A DNA stretch of 37,736 bases from assembly GCA_964465065.1 (NCBI GenBank), contig CAYXHZ010000029.1, forward strand, positions 1-37,736, given 5' to 3'. Each line of letters opens with the position of its first letter. Position 1 is the first letter of the stretch. This document shows positions 1 to 7,752 of the stretch, piece after piece. Source of the stretch: CAYMND01 sp964465065. Lineage in GTDB: Bacteria > Acidobacteriota > Aminicenantia > UBA2199. Under the pieces are notes generated by a model. The model did no database searches. It was given only the letters and a program-made list of their open reading frames with translations, and was not told where the DNA came from. The position numbers and the translations under genes are program-made.

Positions 1-56
1 TCCGTGAAGGTGGACGCACGATCGGGGCCGGTTCGGTCACCGATATCGTCGAATAG
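1..56 (+). CDS. tuf: Elongation factor Tu, C-terminal end (partial)
   Basis: Only the last 17 codons and a TAG stop are present; the first whole codon begins at base 3. The residues read REGGRTIGAGSVTDIVE, which matches the conserved C-terminus of EF-Tu (the REGGRTxGAG motif of domain III). EF-Tu delivers aminoacyl-tRNA to the ribosome in a GTP-dependent manner. Its place directly before rpsJ is the usual str-S10 junction in many bacteria. The rest of the gene lies outside the window, so integrity cannot be judged. Confidence 0.9.
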   Translation, partial: REGGRTIGAGSVTDIVE

Positions 57-65
57 TAGGATAAA

Positions 66-374
66 ATGATCACAAAAATTCGTATCAAGTTAAAATCGTT
101 TGACAGCCGCATTCTCGATAAGTCTTCCGCCGAAATTGTGGCCAAGGCCAAACGGACGGGCGCCAAAGTGGCTGGTCCCGTGCCCATACCGACCAAAATC
201 GAGAAGTTTTGTGTTTTGAGATCTCCGCATACCGACAAGAAGTCCCGTGAACAGTTTGAGCGCCGGACCCATTGCCGTCTGATTGAAATCCTGGAGCACA
301 ATGACGACACCATCGCCGAGCTGAAGAAAATGGATTTGCCGGCTGGTGTTGAGGTCGAAGTTAAATCTAACTGA
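66..374 (+). CDS. rpsJ: 30S ribosomal protein S10
   Basis: This is S10 (NusE), a component of the 30S head that also takes part in antitermination with NusB. The 102 residues are the usual family length. The conserved block LRSPHTDKKSREQFERRTH (about residues 51-69) is diagnostic, as is the GPVPIPTK stretch before it. The gene starts nine bases after the tuf stop, with a weak AGTAGGA Shine-Dalgarno sequence. It opens the S10 cluster. No leader structure like the E. coli S10 attenuator fits in the nine-base gap, so expression probably continues from tuf or further upstream. Confidence 0.97.
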   Translation: MITKIRIKLKSFDSRILDKSSAEIVAKAKRTGAKVAGPVPIPTKIEKFCVLRSPHTDKKSREQFERRTHCRLIEILEHNDDTIAELKKMDLPAGVEVEVKSN

Positions 375-385
375 AGGGGTTCATC

Positions 386-1021
386 ATGATTCAAGGAATA
401 ATTGGAAAAAAGATCGGTATGACGCAGATTTTTACCGATGAAGGATCTGTGGTGCCGGTGACCGTGATCAAAGCAGGCCCCTGCCTGGTTGTTCAGAAAA
501 AGGACAAGGAAAACAATTCCTATACGAAGGTTCAACTCGGTCTGGTGGAAGAGAATCGGGTCAAGAACGTCAACAAGCCTATGAGCGGTCATTTCGCCAA
601 GGCCCAGGTCCCGCCGACGGCGATTCTCAAGGAATTCGTCACCGATGCGGAATCGCTGAATGTCGGCGACATGGTCAAACTGGACATTTTCAGTGAAAAG
701 GAAAAAGTGGACGTGACCGGTATGACCAAAGGCCGGGGTTTTCAGGGCGCCATGAAGCGTTGGGGTTTCAGCGGCGGCCGTGGTTCCCACGGTTCGATGT
801 TTCACCGTCGCGTAGGTTCGATCGGTATGAGCGCCTACCCCAGCGAAGTCATGAAAGGGAAAAAGATGCCCGGTCACATGGGTGACAGGCAGAAGACGGT
901 CAAAGGACTGAAGATCGTGAAAATCGATCTGGAAAAGAATCTGCTGCTCGTGAAAGGCGCCGTCCCCGGATTCAACGGTAATTATGTCTTCATCAGCAAA
1001 GAGTCCTTTAAAAGAGGTTAA
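386..1021 (+). CDS. rplC: 50S ribosomal protein L3
   Basis: L3 binds 23S rRNA early in 50S assembly and reaches towards the peptidyl transferase centre. The start (MIQGIIGKKIGMTQIF) and the central GRGFQGAMKRWGFSGGRGSHGS block followed by KGKKMPGHMG are unmistakable. At 211 residues the length is typical. At the tip loop the sequence reads GSIGMSAYPSEV, so the Gln that PrmB methylates in E. coli L3 appears absent; that form also occurs in other phyla. A clear AAGGGG Shine-Dalgarno sequence precedes the ATG. rplD follows after two bases. Confidence 0.97.
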   Translation: MIQGIIGKKIGMTQIFTDEGSVVPVTVIKAGPCLVVQKKDKENNSYTKVQLGLVEENRVKNVNKPMSGHFAKAQVPPTAILKEFVTDAESLNVGDMVKLDIFSEKEKVDVTGMTKGRGFQGAMKRWGFSGGRGSHGSMFHRRVGSIGMSAYPSEVMKGKKMPGHMGDRQKTVKGLKIVKIDLEKNLLLVKGAVPGFNGNYVFISKESFKRG

Positions 1022-1023
1022 CC

Positions 1024-1644
1024 ATGGCCAAATTGATGATAAAGAATCTGCAGAACGCAGATGTACGAGAGATTGAGTTGCCGGAGGAAATCTTCGATTA
1101 TCCTCTCAAAGAGCACCTGATCTATGAAGCAGTCAAGAATTTCCGAGCCAACCAGCGTCAGGGTACCCATGCCAGCAAGAACCGGGCCCTGGTTACCGGC
1201 AGTCTCAAGAAACTGTGGCGTCAGAAAGGTACCGGTCGGGCGCGTATGGGTTCGGTGAAGAGTCCCCTGTGGAGATCCGGCGGAACCGTTTTCGGTCCCC
1301 AGCCCCGCGATTATTCCTACGAAATGCCCAAAAAGGCGCGCCGCAATGCGCTTAAATCCGTTTTGTCCGAGAAAATTCGCAACAACTGTCTGTACGTCAT
1401 CGACAACCTGCAGATCGAATCCGCCCGGACCAAGGATGCCGTCAACACCTTGAAAAATTTTCAGTATGACAAACTGCTGATCGTCGATGTGGTTGACAAT
1501 GTCAACCTGATCCGCTCCACTCAGAACGTTCCCAACATCAAGACCATCGATTATCGGGAGATCAATGTCTACGATTCGCTCGACTACGGCTACATCATGT
1601 TCAGCGAGAATGCTGTGACCCGGCTGGCGGAGGTTTTGAGATGA
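1024..1644 (+). CDS. rplD: 50S ribosomal protein L4
   Basis: L4 contacts 23S rRNA and lines the exit tunnel with its extended loop. The sequence has the family signature RQKGTGRARMGSVKSPLWRSGG (about residues 68-89), followed by GGTVFGPQPRDY and the KKARRNALKS helix. Length (206 aa) is normal. In E. coli L4 represses its own operon; nothing in this window shows whether that happens here. It overlaps rplW by four bases (ATGA), which suggests translational coupling. Confidence 0.97.
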   Translation: MAKLMIKNLQNADVREIELPEEIFDYPLKEHLIYEAVKNFRANQRQGTHASKNRALVTGSLKKLWRQKGTGRARMGSVKSPLWRSGGTVFGPQPRDYSYEMPKKARRNALKSVLSEKIRNNCLYVIDNLQIESARTKDAVNTLKNFQYDKLLIVDVVDNVNLIRSTQNVPNIKTIDYREINVYDSLDYGYIMFSENAVTRLAEVLR

Positions 1645-1937
1645 AACTGACTCAATACGAGATTGTTATCGAACCGTTTCTGACGGAAAAGTCCAATGCG
1701 CTCAAGGATGAGCAGCGCATACTGTGCTTCAAGGTTCACCGTCAGGCCAACAAGATCGACATCAAGCATGCGATTGAAAAATTGTTCAATACGCAGGTCG
1801 ACACGGTCAGAGTGAGCAACTTCACCGGTAAAATCAAGCGGCACGGGCGTTTTTCCGGTCGGCGTCCCAACTGGAAAAAGGCTTACGTCAAACTGAAACC
1901 CGATGCCAAAATGGTCGAATACGTCGAGGTGGTATAA
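1641..1937 (+). CDS. rplW: 50S ribosomal protein L23
   Basis: L23 sits at the tunnel exit and docks trigger factor and SRP. The family pattern is clear: an N-terminal IEPFLTEKSNAL block, then the FKVHRQANKIDIKHAIEKLF core and VRVSNFTGKIKRHGR near the end. At 98 residues it is the expected size. The ATG overlaps the rplD stop as ATGA, and the TAA shares one base with the rplB ATG, so translation of rplD, rplW and rplB is probably coupled. Confidence 0.96.
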   Translation: MKLTQYEIVIEPFLTEKSNALKDEQRILCFKVHRQANKIDIKHAIEKLFNTQVDTVRVSNFTGKIKRHGRFSGRRPNWKKAYVKLKPDAKMVEYVEVV

Positions 1938-2761
1938 TGGGCATAAAGCAATATAAACCGACAACCCCCGGGCAAAGGGGCAAAACCGGTTACACCTTTG
2001 AAGAGATCACCAGCGACCGCCCCTATAAGAAACTGGTCGAATCCTTCAAGCAGAACGCCGGACGCAACAACAACGGCAACATCACCAGCCGGTTCCGTGG
2101 CGGCGGTCACAAGCGGAAATACCGGATCATCGATTTCAAGCGCAACAAGTACGATGTGACGGGGACGATCGAGACCATCGAGTACGATCCCTACCGTACG
2201 GCGCGTATCGCCCTGGTCAAATACGAAGACGGTGAACGGCGCTACATCCTGGCTCCGGCCGATATCGCGGTCGGGCACAAGATCATGGCCACCCGCAAGG
2301 AAGCGGAAATCGTTGTCGGAAACGCCATGCCGGTAAAGAACATTCCGGTCGGCACCACCATTCACAACGTCGAGCTCCATGTCGGCCGCGGCGGACAGAT
2401 CGGACGTACCGCCGGCTGCATCGTCACCCTGATGGCCAAGGAAGGCGGAATCGCCCTCTTGAAAATGCCGTCGGGTGAACTGCGCAAGGTCAGCCTGGAA
2501 TGCATGGCTACCATCGGCGCGATCGGCAACAGCGAACATTCCAACATCACGATCGGTAAAGCCGGCCGGAAACGTTGGCTGGGCATCCGTCCTCATCAGC
2601 GTGGTACGGTTATGAACCCCGTTGACCATCCCCACGGCGGTGGTGAAGGTAAAACCAAGGGCGGCCGTATTCCGGTCACTCCCTGGGGTAAACCGACGAA
2701 GGGGTACAAGACCCGTCGCAATAAACGGACGACAAAATTCATCGTCAAGAGGAGAAAGTAA
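1937..2761 (+). CDS. rplB: 50S ribosomal protein L2
   Basis: L2 is a universal primary rRNA-binding protein needed for subunit joining and near the peptidyl transferase centre. Family marks are GRNNNGNITSRFRGGGHKRKYRIIDFKR (about residues 42-69) and the late NPVDHPHGGGEGKTKGGR segment, which holds the conserved His of the HPHGGGEG loop. At 274 residues it is full length. The first codon overlaps the rplW stop. rpsS starts after three bases. Confidence 0.98.
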   Translation: MGIKQYKPTTPGQRGKTGYTFEEITSDRPYKKLVESFKQNAGRNNNGNITSRFRGGGHKRKYRIIDFKRNKYDVTGTIETIEYDPYRTARIALVKYEDGERRYILAPADIAVGHKIMATRKEAEIVVGNAMPVKNIPVGTTIHNVELHVGRGGQIGRTAGCIVTLMAKEGGIALLKMPSGELRKVSLECMATIGAIGNSEHSNITIGKAGRKRWLGIRPHQRGTVMNPVDHPHGGGEGKTKGGRIPVTPWGKPTKGYKTRRNKRTTKFIVKRRK

Positions 2762-2764
2762 TCC

Positions 2765-3031
2765 ATGGCACGTTCGATTAAGAAAGGCGTATATATCGAT
2801 GAAAAGCTGTTGCTCAAGGTTCGCGTGTCCAAGAAGGACACCCGCCGCGATGTGATCAAGACCTGGTCGCGCCGTTCCACCGTCGTACCGGAGATGGTCG
2901 GTCTGACTCTGGCGATCCACAACGGCAAGAAATTCATCCCGGTCTTTATCACCGAAAGTATGGTGGGGTTCAAACTTGGCGAATTCGCCGAGACCCGTAA
3001 CTTTAAAGGCCATTCTTCTAAGAAAAAGTAA
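2765..3031 (+). CDS. rpsS: 30S ribosomal protein S19
   Basis: S19 forms a complex with S13 in the 30S head and contacts tRNA. The 88-residue sequence shows the hallmark ARSIKKGVYIDEKLL start and the WSRRSTVVPEMVG ... HNGKKFIPVFITESMVG core, ending in LGEFAETRNFKGH. The Shine-Dalgarno sequence GAGGAGA lies at the end of rplB. Overlapping reading frames in both strands here are shadows of this gene and rplB. Confidence 0.97.
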   Translation: MARSIKKGVYIDEKLLLKVRVSKKDTRRDVIKTWSRRSTVVPEMVGLTLAIHNGKKFIPVFITESMVGFKLGEFAETRNFKGHSSKKK

Positions 3032-3042
3032 GGAGCTGACAC

Positions 3043-3396
3043 ATGGCGGAAGTAGCTAACGCTCACGGTAAATACCTGAAAATGTCAGCCAGGAAATCCA
3101 GACTGGTTGGCGATATGATCAGAGGCAAGGATGCCGGAGAAGCCTTGACGATTCTTCGTTTCTCCAGAAAGAAGAAAGCGGCGGACATGGTGGCCAAGGT
3201 GTTGAATTCGGCCATCGCCAACGCTCAGGTCAGGTTTCCCAATATCGATGTGGACAAGTTGTTTGTAGATCGAATCTACATCGACCAGGCTCCGGGCCTG
3301 AAACGGTTTCGTACTGCTCCTCGCGGACGGGGTGTGCGGATCAAAAAGCATTATTGTCATGTTTCCATTCATCTGGGTGAAAGAGAGGAGAAATAA
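3043..3396 (+). CDS. rplV: 50S ribosomal protein L22
   Basis: L22 lines the nascent-chain tunnel with a beta-hairpin and helps fold 23S rRNA. The YLKMSARKSRLVGDMIRGK start and the hairpin region DQAPGLKRFRTAPRGRGVRI (about residues 84-103) identify it. It is 117 residues, a normal length. A good AAGGAG Shine-Dalgarno sequence precedes the ATG. The stop codon shares one base with the rpsC start (TAATG). Confidence 0.97.
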   Translation: MAEVANAHGKYLKMSARKSRLVGDMIRGKDAGEALTILRFSRKKKAADMVAKVLNSAIANAQVRFPNIDVDKLFVDRIYIDQAPGLKRFRTAPRGRGVRIKKHYCHVSIHLGEREEK

Positions 3397-4079
3397 TGGG
3401 ACAGAAAACGCACCCTTACGGGTTCCGATTGGGTTTCAACAAAGGCTGGCTATCTCTGTGGTACAGCCAGGGCAAGAATTACATTGATCATCTCCATACA
3501 GATCTCAAGATCCGGAAGGCGGTCAAGGACCAGTACAAGCATGCCGGTATTTCTTCGATTGAAATCAAGCGTATATCCGATACCATCCGTGTACAGATCA
3601 ACACGGCCCGCCCCGGTATCATCATCGGTAAGGGCGGAGCCGGGATCCAGGACATCAAGAAACTGATCCGTCAGTTCACCAAAATGACCCTGGACAAGAT
3701 TCTGGTCGATGTCATCGAAATCAAGTACCCCGAATTGATCGCCCAGCTGGTTGCTGAGGGCGTCGCTTACCAGATTCAACGTCGCATTTCTTTTCGTCGG
3801 GCCATGCGCAAGGCCGTCGATTCCTCGCTCCGTGCCGGGGCGGTCGGGATCAAGGTGCGTCTGTCCGGACGTCTGGGCGGCAACGAAATCGCCCGTTCTG
3901 AATGGTACCTGGTCGGCAAGCTGCCCCTGCAGACCCTGAAGGCCGATATCGATTACGGTTTTACCGAAGCCTACACCGATTACGGCCAGATTGGAATCAA
4001 GGTCTGGATCTACATCAGCGACAAACTGAAAGAACGGTACAAGAGACCGGAATTGGAATACGGCGAAAAAGGAGAATAG
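3396..4079 (+). CDS. rpsC: 30S ribosomal protein S3
   Basis: S3 belongs to the 30S head and forms part of the mRNA entry site with helicase activity. The start MGQKTHPYGFRLGFNKGW is classic. The type II KH motif appears as PGIIIGKGGAGIQDIKK (about residues 74-90), and the C-terminal domain carries the GVKVRLSGRLGGNEIARSEW-like signature as GIKVRLSGRLGGNEIARSEW (about 149-168). Length of 227 residues is normal. It is coupled to rplV by a one-base overlap and followed by rplP three bases later. Confidence 0.97.
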   Translation: MGQKTHPYGFRLGFNKGWLSLWYSQGKNYIDHLHTDLKIRKAVKDQYKHAGISSIEIKRISDTIRVQINTARPGIIIGKGGAGIQDIKKLIRQFTKMTLDKILVDVIEIKYPELIAQLVAEGVAYQIQRRISFRRAMRKAVDSSLRAGAVGIKVRLSGRLGGNEIARSEWYLVGKLPLQTLKADIDYGFTEAYTDYGQIGIKVWIYISDKLKERYKRPELEYGEKGE

Positions 4080-4082
4080 ACC

Positions 4083-4493
4083 ATGTTGATGCCGAATAAA
4101 GTAAAATTCCGTAAGGCCCAGCGCGGCAAACGGCGGGGTGTGGCCACCAAGGGCAATACCCTGGTATTTGGTGACTACGGCCTGCAGTGCATGGAAAACT
4201 GCTGGATCACCGCCAGACAGATCGAAGCCGGTCGTATCGCCATCAACCGCTACATCAAACGAGGTGGAAAATTGTGGATCCGCCTGTTTCCGTATAAACC
4301 GGTCACCGCCAAGCCCATCGAAGTCCGAATGGGAAAGGGTAAGGGCGATCCGGAATTCTGGGTCGACGTGGTCAAGCGGGGCAAGATCATCTTCGAACTT
4401 GAAGGGGTCACCGAAGAATTGGCCAAAGAGGCCATGCGCTTGGCTCAGGGCAAGTTTGCCGTCAAGACCCGCTTCGTCAAGCGTGAGAAATAG
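4083..4493 (+). CDS. rplP: 50S ribosomal protein L16
   Basis: L16 organises the A-site region of the 50S subunit. The family start pattern (ML-P-KxKFRKxQRG) appears as MLMPNKVKFRKAQRGKRRG, which supports the ATG at 4083 over the in-frame ATG at 4089. Further marks are GNTLVFGDYGLQ, ITARQIEAGRIAINRY and RIFPYKPVT-like RLFPYKPVTAKP with the GKGKGDPEFWV loop. At 136 residues it is full length. Confidence 0.97.
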   Translation: MLMPNKVKFRKAQRGKRRGVATKGNTLVFGDYGLQCMENCWITARQIEAGRIAINRYIKRGGKLWIRLFPYKPVTAKPIEVRMGKGKGDPEFWVDVVKRGKIIFELEGVTEELAKEAMRLAQGKFAVKTRFVKREK

Positions 4494-4502
4494 GAGTCGG
4501 TC

Positions 4503-4691
4503 ATGAAAACGAAAGATATCAGAACCATGACACGAGAAGAATTGGAACAGAAATTGAAAGAGTCCCAGGACAAACTGTTCAAGCAGAAGCTGCAGAAGAG
4601 CCTGGGGCAGGCAGAGAACCCGTATAAAATCAAAGAGACCAGACGGGATATTGCCAAGATCGTCACCATTCTCTCGGAAAAGAGGCAATAA
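4503..4691 (+). CDS. rpmC: 50S ribosomal protein L29
   Basis: L29 is a small two-helix protein at the tunnel exit next to L23. The 62 residues show the family plan: an N-terminal MTREELEQKLKESQDKLFKQ helix and the LGQAENPYKIKETRRDIAKIVTIL segment. It sits between rplP and rpsQ exactly as expected. GGAG upstream of the ATG at 4503 serves as Shine-Dalgarno. rpsQ begins one base after its stop. Confidence 0.95.
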   Translation: MKTKDIRTMTREELEQKLKESQDKLFKQKLQKSLGQAENPYKIKETRRDIAKIVTILSEKRQ

Positions 4692-4692
4692 T

Positions 4693-4974
4693 ATGGAAGA
4701 AAGAAAACGCGTTGCGACAGTGCTGGAGGGTTTCGTCAGTTCAACCAAGGCCGACAAGACGGTTACGGTCGAAGTGGAACGCAGCGTTCAGCATCCTGTT
4801 TATAAGAAAACGGTACGGCTCAAGAAGAAGTACCTGGCCCACGACGAAAGCAACCGCTGCCAGGTGGGTGACAAGGTGAAGATCCAGATGGTTCGCCCCA
4901 TCAGTAAACGGAAAAGATGGTTGGTGATCGACATTCAGACCATCGCTGGCAGCAACGAAGAGGTGATCATATGA
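4693..4974 (+). CDS. rpsQ: 30S ribosomal protein S17
   Basis: S17 is an OB-fold protein that binds 16S rRNA early in assembly. The block VEVERSVQHPVYKKTVRLKK and the later DESNRCQVGDKVKIQMVRPISKRKRW are the family signature. The longest open frame begins at 4651 inside rpmC, but the ATG at 4693 gives MEERKRVATVLEG, the normal S17 start, and lies directly after the rpmC stop with AGAGG upstream. This gives 93 residues. It overlaps rplN by four bases (ATGA). Confidence 0.95.
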   Translation: MEERKRVATVLEGFVSSTKADKTVTVEVERSVQHPVYKKTVRLKKKYLAHDESNRCQVGDKVKIQMVRPISKRKRWLVIDIQTIAGSNEEVII

Positions 4975-5339
4975 TACAGATGCAGACACGCCTGAAAGTG
5001 GCCGATAATTCCGGAGCCAAAGAAGTCATGTTCATCCGCGGCGTCGGTGGGGCCATCGGTAAGATCGCTCATATCGGCGATGTGTTTACCGGATCGGTCA
5101 AGACTGCGGAACCCAACGGCAAGATCAAGAAGGGCGAAGTCATCAAAGCGGTGATCGTCCGCACCCGTAAGGAAATCCGCCGTCGCGACGGTTCATACAT
5201 TCGGTTTTCGGACAACGCCGCCGTCATTCTCGACAAGGCCGGTGAACCCGTAGGAACCCGCGTTTTTGGCCCCGTGGCCCGCGAGCTTCGTGAGAAGAAA
5301 TTCATGAAGATCATCTCCCTGGCTCCGGAGGTGCTGTAA
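4971..5339 (+). CDS. rplN: 50S ribosomal protein L14
   Basis: L14 lies at the subunit interface and makes bridges with 16S rRNA. The ATG at 4971 gives MIQMQTRLKVADNSGAKEVM, the canonical L14 N-terminus, and 122 residues, exactly the standard length. A longer frame starting at 4917 only reads through rpsQ. The region RRRDGSYIRFSDNAAVILDKAGEP and the end GTRVFGPVARELR confirm the family. It overlaps rpsQ (ATGA) and shares one base with rplX. Confidence 0.97.
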   Translation: MIQMQTRLKVADNSGAKEVMFIRGVGGAIGKIAHIGDVFTGSVKTAEPNGKIKKGEVIKAVIVRTRKEIRRRDGSYIRFSDNAAVILDKAGEPVGTRVFGPVARELREKKFMKIISLAPEVL

Positions 5340-5665
5340 TGGGTAAAATCAAACTGAAGAAGAATGACCCGGTGGTCGTGGTCAACGGCAAACGCGCCGA
5401 CCAGGGCAAGGTGGGCAAGATCATTCAGGTGATTGCCGACAAGGACCGGGTTGTGGTCGAAAAAGCCCATATGATCAAGGAATATGTCCGTCAGAACCCC
5501 CAGAAGAACATTCAGGGCGGCATCGTGGAACGAGAAGGAACGATTCAGATCTCCAACGTGATGTACTATTGCAAGGAGTGCGAACAGGGTGTCCGTATCG
5601 GCTACGAAGTCAAGGACGGTAAAAAGGTTCGGGTGTGCAAGAAGTGCCACACTCAGCTGGGATAG
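5339..5665 (+). CDS. rplX: 50S ribosomal protein L24, with C-terminal Cys4 motif
   Basis: L24 is an assembly initiator for the 50S subunit with an N-terminal KOW motif (KNDPVVVVNGKRADQGKVGKI, about residues 7-27). The central KEYVRQNPQKNIQGGIVEREG block is typical. The C-terminus carries CKEC at about residues 80-83 and CKKC at about 100-103, a four-cysteine arrangement that probably binds zinc; the E. coli protein lacks this. Length is 108 residues. The stop of rplN and the start here overlap as TAATG. Confidence 0.95.
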   Translation: MGKIKLKKNDPVVVVNGKRADQGKVGKIIQVIADKDRVVVEKAHMIKEYVRQNPQKNIQGGIVEREGTIQISNVMYYCKECEQGVRIGYEVKDGKKVRVCKKCHTQLG

Positions 5666-5674
5666 GAGTGGACG

Positions 5675-6211
5675 ATGAGTCGTTTACTGGAGAAATACAA
5701 TCAAGAGATCAAGCAGAAGCTCAAAGAGGAGCTGAAGCTGAGCAACGTGATGCAGATACCGAAACTGGACAAGATCGTCATCAATTCCGGTGTCGGCGAA
5801 GCCACCCAGAACATCAAGCTTCTGGACAAGGTGGTCGAAGAGTTGACGACCATCGCCGGCCAGAAGCCGGTGATCCGTCGCGCCAAGAAATCGATCGCGT
5901 CTTTCCGTCTGCGTGAAGGTCAGCCCATCGCCGCCACCGTGACCCTGCGCGGGAAAAGGATGTACGAGTTCCTGGACCGGTTCGTCAATGTCGTCCTGCC
6001 CCGAATCAAGGACTTTCGCGGCGTGCCGCCCAAATCCTTCGACGGCAACGGCAACTACACCCTGGCCGTCAAGGATCAGCTGATTTTTCCCGAGATCAGT
6101 TTCAACAAGGTCGAAAAGACCAACGGCATGTCCATCACCTTCGTGACCTCGGCCACGTCCAACGACGCCGGCAAAGCGCTGCTCAAGCATCTGGGAATGC
6201 CCTTTAGATGA
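5675..6211 (+). CDS. rplE: 50S ribosomal protein L5
   Basis: L5 binds 5S rRNA and contacts the P-site tRNA. The family pattern is plain: KLDKIVINSGVGEATQN near residue 29, then KPVIRRAKKSIASFRLREG, VTLRGKRMYEFLDR and the DFRGVPPKSFDGNGNYTLAV block, ending in ALLKHLGMPFR. The 178 residues match the usual 178-180. A GGAG Shine-Dalgarno sequence follows the rplX stop. Confidence 0.97.
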   Translation: MSRLLEKYNQEIKQKLKEELKLSNVMQIPKLDKIVINSGVGEATQNIKLLDKVVEELTTIAGQKPVIRRAKKSIASFRLREGQPIAATVTLRGKRMYEFLDRFVNVVLPRIKDFRGVPPKSFDGNGNYTLAVKDQLIFPEISFNKVEKTNGMSITFVTSATSNDAGKALLKHLGMPFR

Positions 6212-6221
6212 GGTAATGATA

Positions 6222-6407
6222 ATGGCCAAAAAATCGACAATAGCTAAACACTTACGCCAGAAGAAATTTAGTGTCCGGCAGGGTTCGCGCTGTAAATTGT
6301 GCGGCAGATCCCGAGCGGTATACCGCAAGTTCGAGCTGTGCAGGCTCTGCTTCCGCGAGCTCGCCCTGAGAGGCGAATTGCCCGGCGTCACCAAATCGTC
6401 CTGGTGA
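6222..6407 (+). CDS. rpsN: 30S ribosomal protein S14, zinc (C+) form
   Basis: This is the short S14 type (61 residues) used by many bacteria outside the enteric group. It has two CxxC pairs, CKLCGR at about residues 24-29 and CRLCF at about 40-44, which form a zinc ribbon. It ends in the family signature ELALRGELPGVTKSSW. An upstream in-frame ATG at 6216 is only one base from the GAGGT Shine-Dalgarno sequence, so the ATG at 6222 (MAKKSTIAKH) is preferred. Confidence 0.95.
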   Translation: MAKKSTIAKHLRQKKFSVRQGSRCKLCGRSRAVYRKFELCRLCFRELALRGELPGVTKSSW

Positions 6408-6417
6408 GGAGATAACC

Positions 6418-6819
6418 ATGAGTCACACAGATCCAATCGCCGATATGATCAGCCGCATCAAGAATGCGATCAACGCTGACAAACACGATGTGACCATTCC
6501 CCTTTCGAAGGTCAAGGTTGAGATCGCCAAGATTCTCAAGCGGGAAGGGTACATCGAAGATTTTCGAATTGAAGAGGCGTTTCCCGCCAAATTGGTGGTC
6601 ACCCTCAAGTACGTGCAGACAAACAAGAAGAACTATGTCATCGGAGACATCAAGCGCCTTTCGAAACCCGGACAACGGCTGTACGTGGCCGTCGACGAGA
6701 TTCCGAAGGTGCTCGGTGGCCTGGGTGTGGCCCTGTTGTCCACTTCCAAGGGGCTGCTGACCGGAAAAGAGTGTCTCCAGAACAATATCGGCGGCGAATT
6801 GATGCTGCAGATCTGGTAG
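6418..6819 (+). CDS. rpsH: 30S ribosomal protein S8
   Basis: S8 binds the central domain of 16S rRNA and, in E. coli, represses the spc operon. The start MSHTDPIADMISRIKNA and the end block with STSKGLLTGKECLQNNIGGELML (the family STSxG and GGExL features) identify it. At 133 residues it has a normal length. It has a clear GAGGAG Shine-Dalgarno sequence. Autoregulation here is possible but not visible. Confidence 0.96.
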   Translation: MSHTDPIADMISRIKNAINADKHDVTIPLSKVKVEIAKILKREGYIEDFRIEEAFPAKLVVTLKYVQTNKKNYVIGDIKRLSKPGQRLYVAVDEIPKVLGGLGVALLSTSKGLLTGKECLQNNIGGELMLQIW

Positions 6820-6829
6820 GAGGTCACCC

Positions 6830-7363
6830 ATGTCACGATTGGCGTCAAAACCGATTATTATCGAACCGTCGGTGACGGTTACCGCGGGAGACGGGCAGGT
6901 TACCATCAAGGGACCCAAAGGCTCGTTGCAGATTCCCATCACCGGGGATATCAAAGTAACTGTCGAAGGCAAAGAAGTCCGAGTCGATCGCGAGAACGAC
7001 CTCCAGAAGGCATATCAGGGTCTGGCATGGAGCCTGATCCGCAACGCCATGGTTGGAGTCACCAAGGGTTTTTCCAAGAAACTTACGATCACCGGCAAGG
7101 GCTGGCGTGCTCAGGTCGCCGGCAACAAAATCATTCTGCAGGTAGGCCATTCCCATCCCGATGAGTTCGTGCTGCCGGCCGGTGTTACGGCCAGCCAGGA
7201 TAACCCGGGCACTTTCACCGTCATCTCGCACGATAAACAGCTGCTCGGCCAGGTATGTGCCAACATCAAGAAAGTTCGCCCGATTGAACCCTACAAGTTG
7301 AAAGGTATCCGCATCGAAGGCGAATACATCAAGCAGAAAGAGCGCAAAACGGCAGGAGCGTAG
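6830..7363 (+). CDS. rplF: 50S ribosomal protein L6
   Basis: L6 has two homologous domains and sits near the factor-binding site. The sequence opens MSRLASKPIIIEP and contains the typical VTIKGPKGSL (about residues 24-33), GVTKGFSKKLTITGKGWRAQV, LQVGHSHP and the C-terminal KVRPIEPYKLKGIRIEGEYIKQKERK signature. It is 177 residues, the standard size. An AGGAGG Shine-Dalgarno sequence precedes the ATG. Confidence 0.97.
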   Translation: MSRLASKPIIIEPSVTVTAGDGQVTIKGPKGSLQIPITGDIKVTVEGKEVRVDRENDLQKAYQGLAWSLIRNAMVGVTKGFSKKLTITGKGWRAQVAGNKIILQVGHSHPDEFVLPAGVTASQDNPGTFTVISHDKQLLGQVCANIKKVRPIEPYKLKGIRIEGEYIKQKERKTAGA

Positions 7364-7366
7364 AGC

Positions 7367-7741
7367 ATGATCACTCAAAAATATATCATCAAGGATCAGC
7401 GTAAGGACCGGGTACGGAAAACCATACGCAAGAAAATTTTCGGGAGTCCCGAACGGCCGAGAATGATCGTGGTGCGCAGCAATAAATACCTGTACACTCA
7501 GGTGATCGACGATCAGAGCCATCGGGTGCTCGCCAGCGCCTCGACTCTGGAAAAAGGGCTCGCTGAAACCCTCAAGAGCAAGAAGGATCTGGATGCGGCC
7601 AAGGCTCTGGGTAAAGTCATTGCCGACCGATTGAAGGAAATCAAGGTGGAACAGGTGGTTTTCGACCGCAACGTCTACGCCTTCATGGGGCGGGTCAAAG
7701 CCTTCGCTGACGCGGCCAGAGAAAACGGCCTGAAATTTTAA
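7367..7741 (+). CDS. rplR: 50S ribosomal protein L18
   Basis: L18 binds 5S rRNA together with L5. Diagnostic features are RKTIRKKIFGSPERPRMIVVRSNKYLYTQVIDD (about residues 20-52, broken by the usual GxxxRPR turn) and the C-terminal VVFDRNVYAFMGRVKAFADAARENGLKF, close to the family FDRGGxxYHGRVxALAxAAREGGL pattern. It is 124 residues long. It lies between rplF and rpsE as in the standard spc order. Confidence 0.95.
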   Translation: MITQKYIIKDQRKDRVRKTIRKKIFGSPERPRMIVVRSNKYLYTQVIDDQSHRVLASASTLEKGLAETLKSKKDLDAAKALGKVIADRLKEIKVEQVVFDRNVYAFMGRVKAFADAARENGLKF

Positions 7742-7752
7742 GGAGAGGAACC

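Noticed and set aside
4651..4692. N-terminal extensions of rpsQ, and likewise of rplN (from 4917), adk (from 10087) and infA (from 11564)
   Set aside because: The extensions only read the upstream gene in another frame. The chosen starts give family-typical N-termini and lengths.
3450..4757. Long minus-strand frame of 435 codons across rpsC, rplP and rpmC
   Set aside because: It is a shadow of strongly conserved + strand ribosomal genes, has no ribosome-binding site and no recognisable product. The same holds for the frames at 1883-3013 and 5684-6436.
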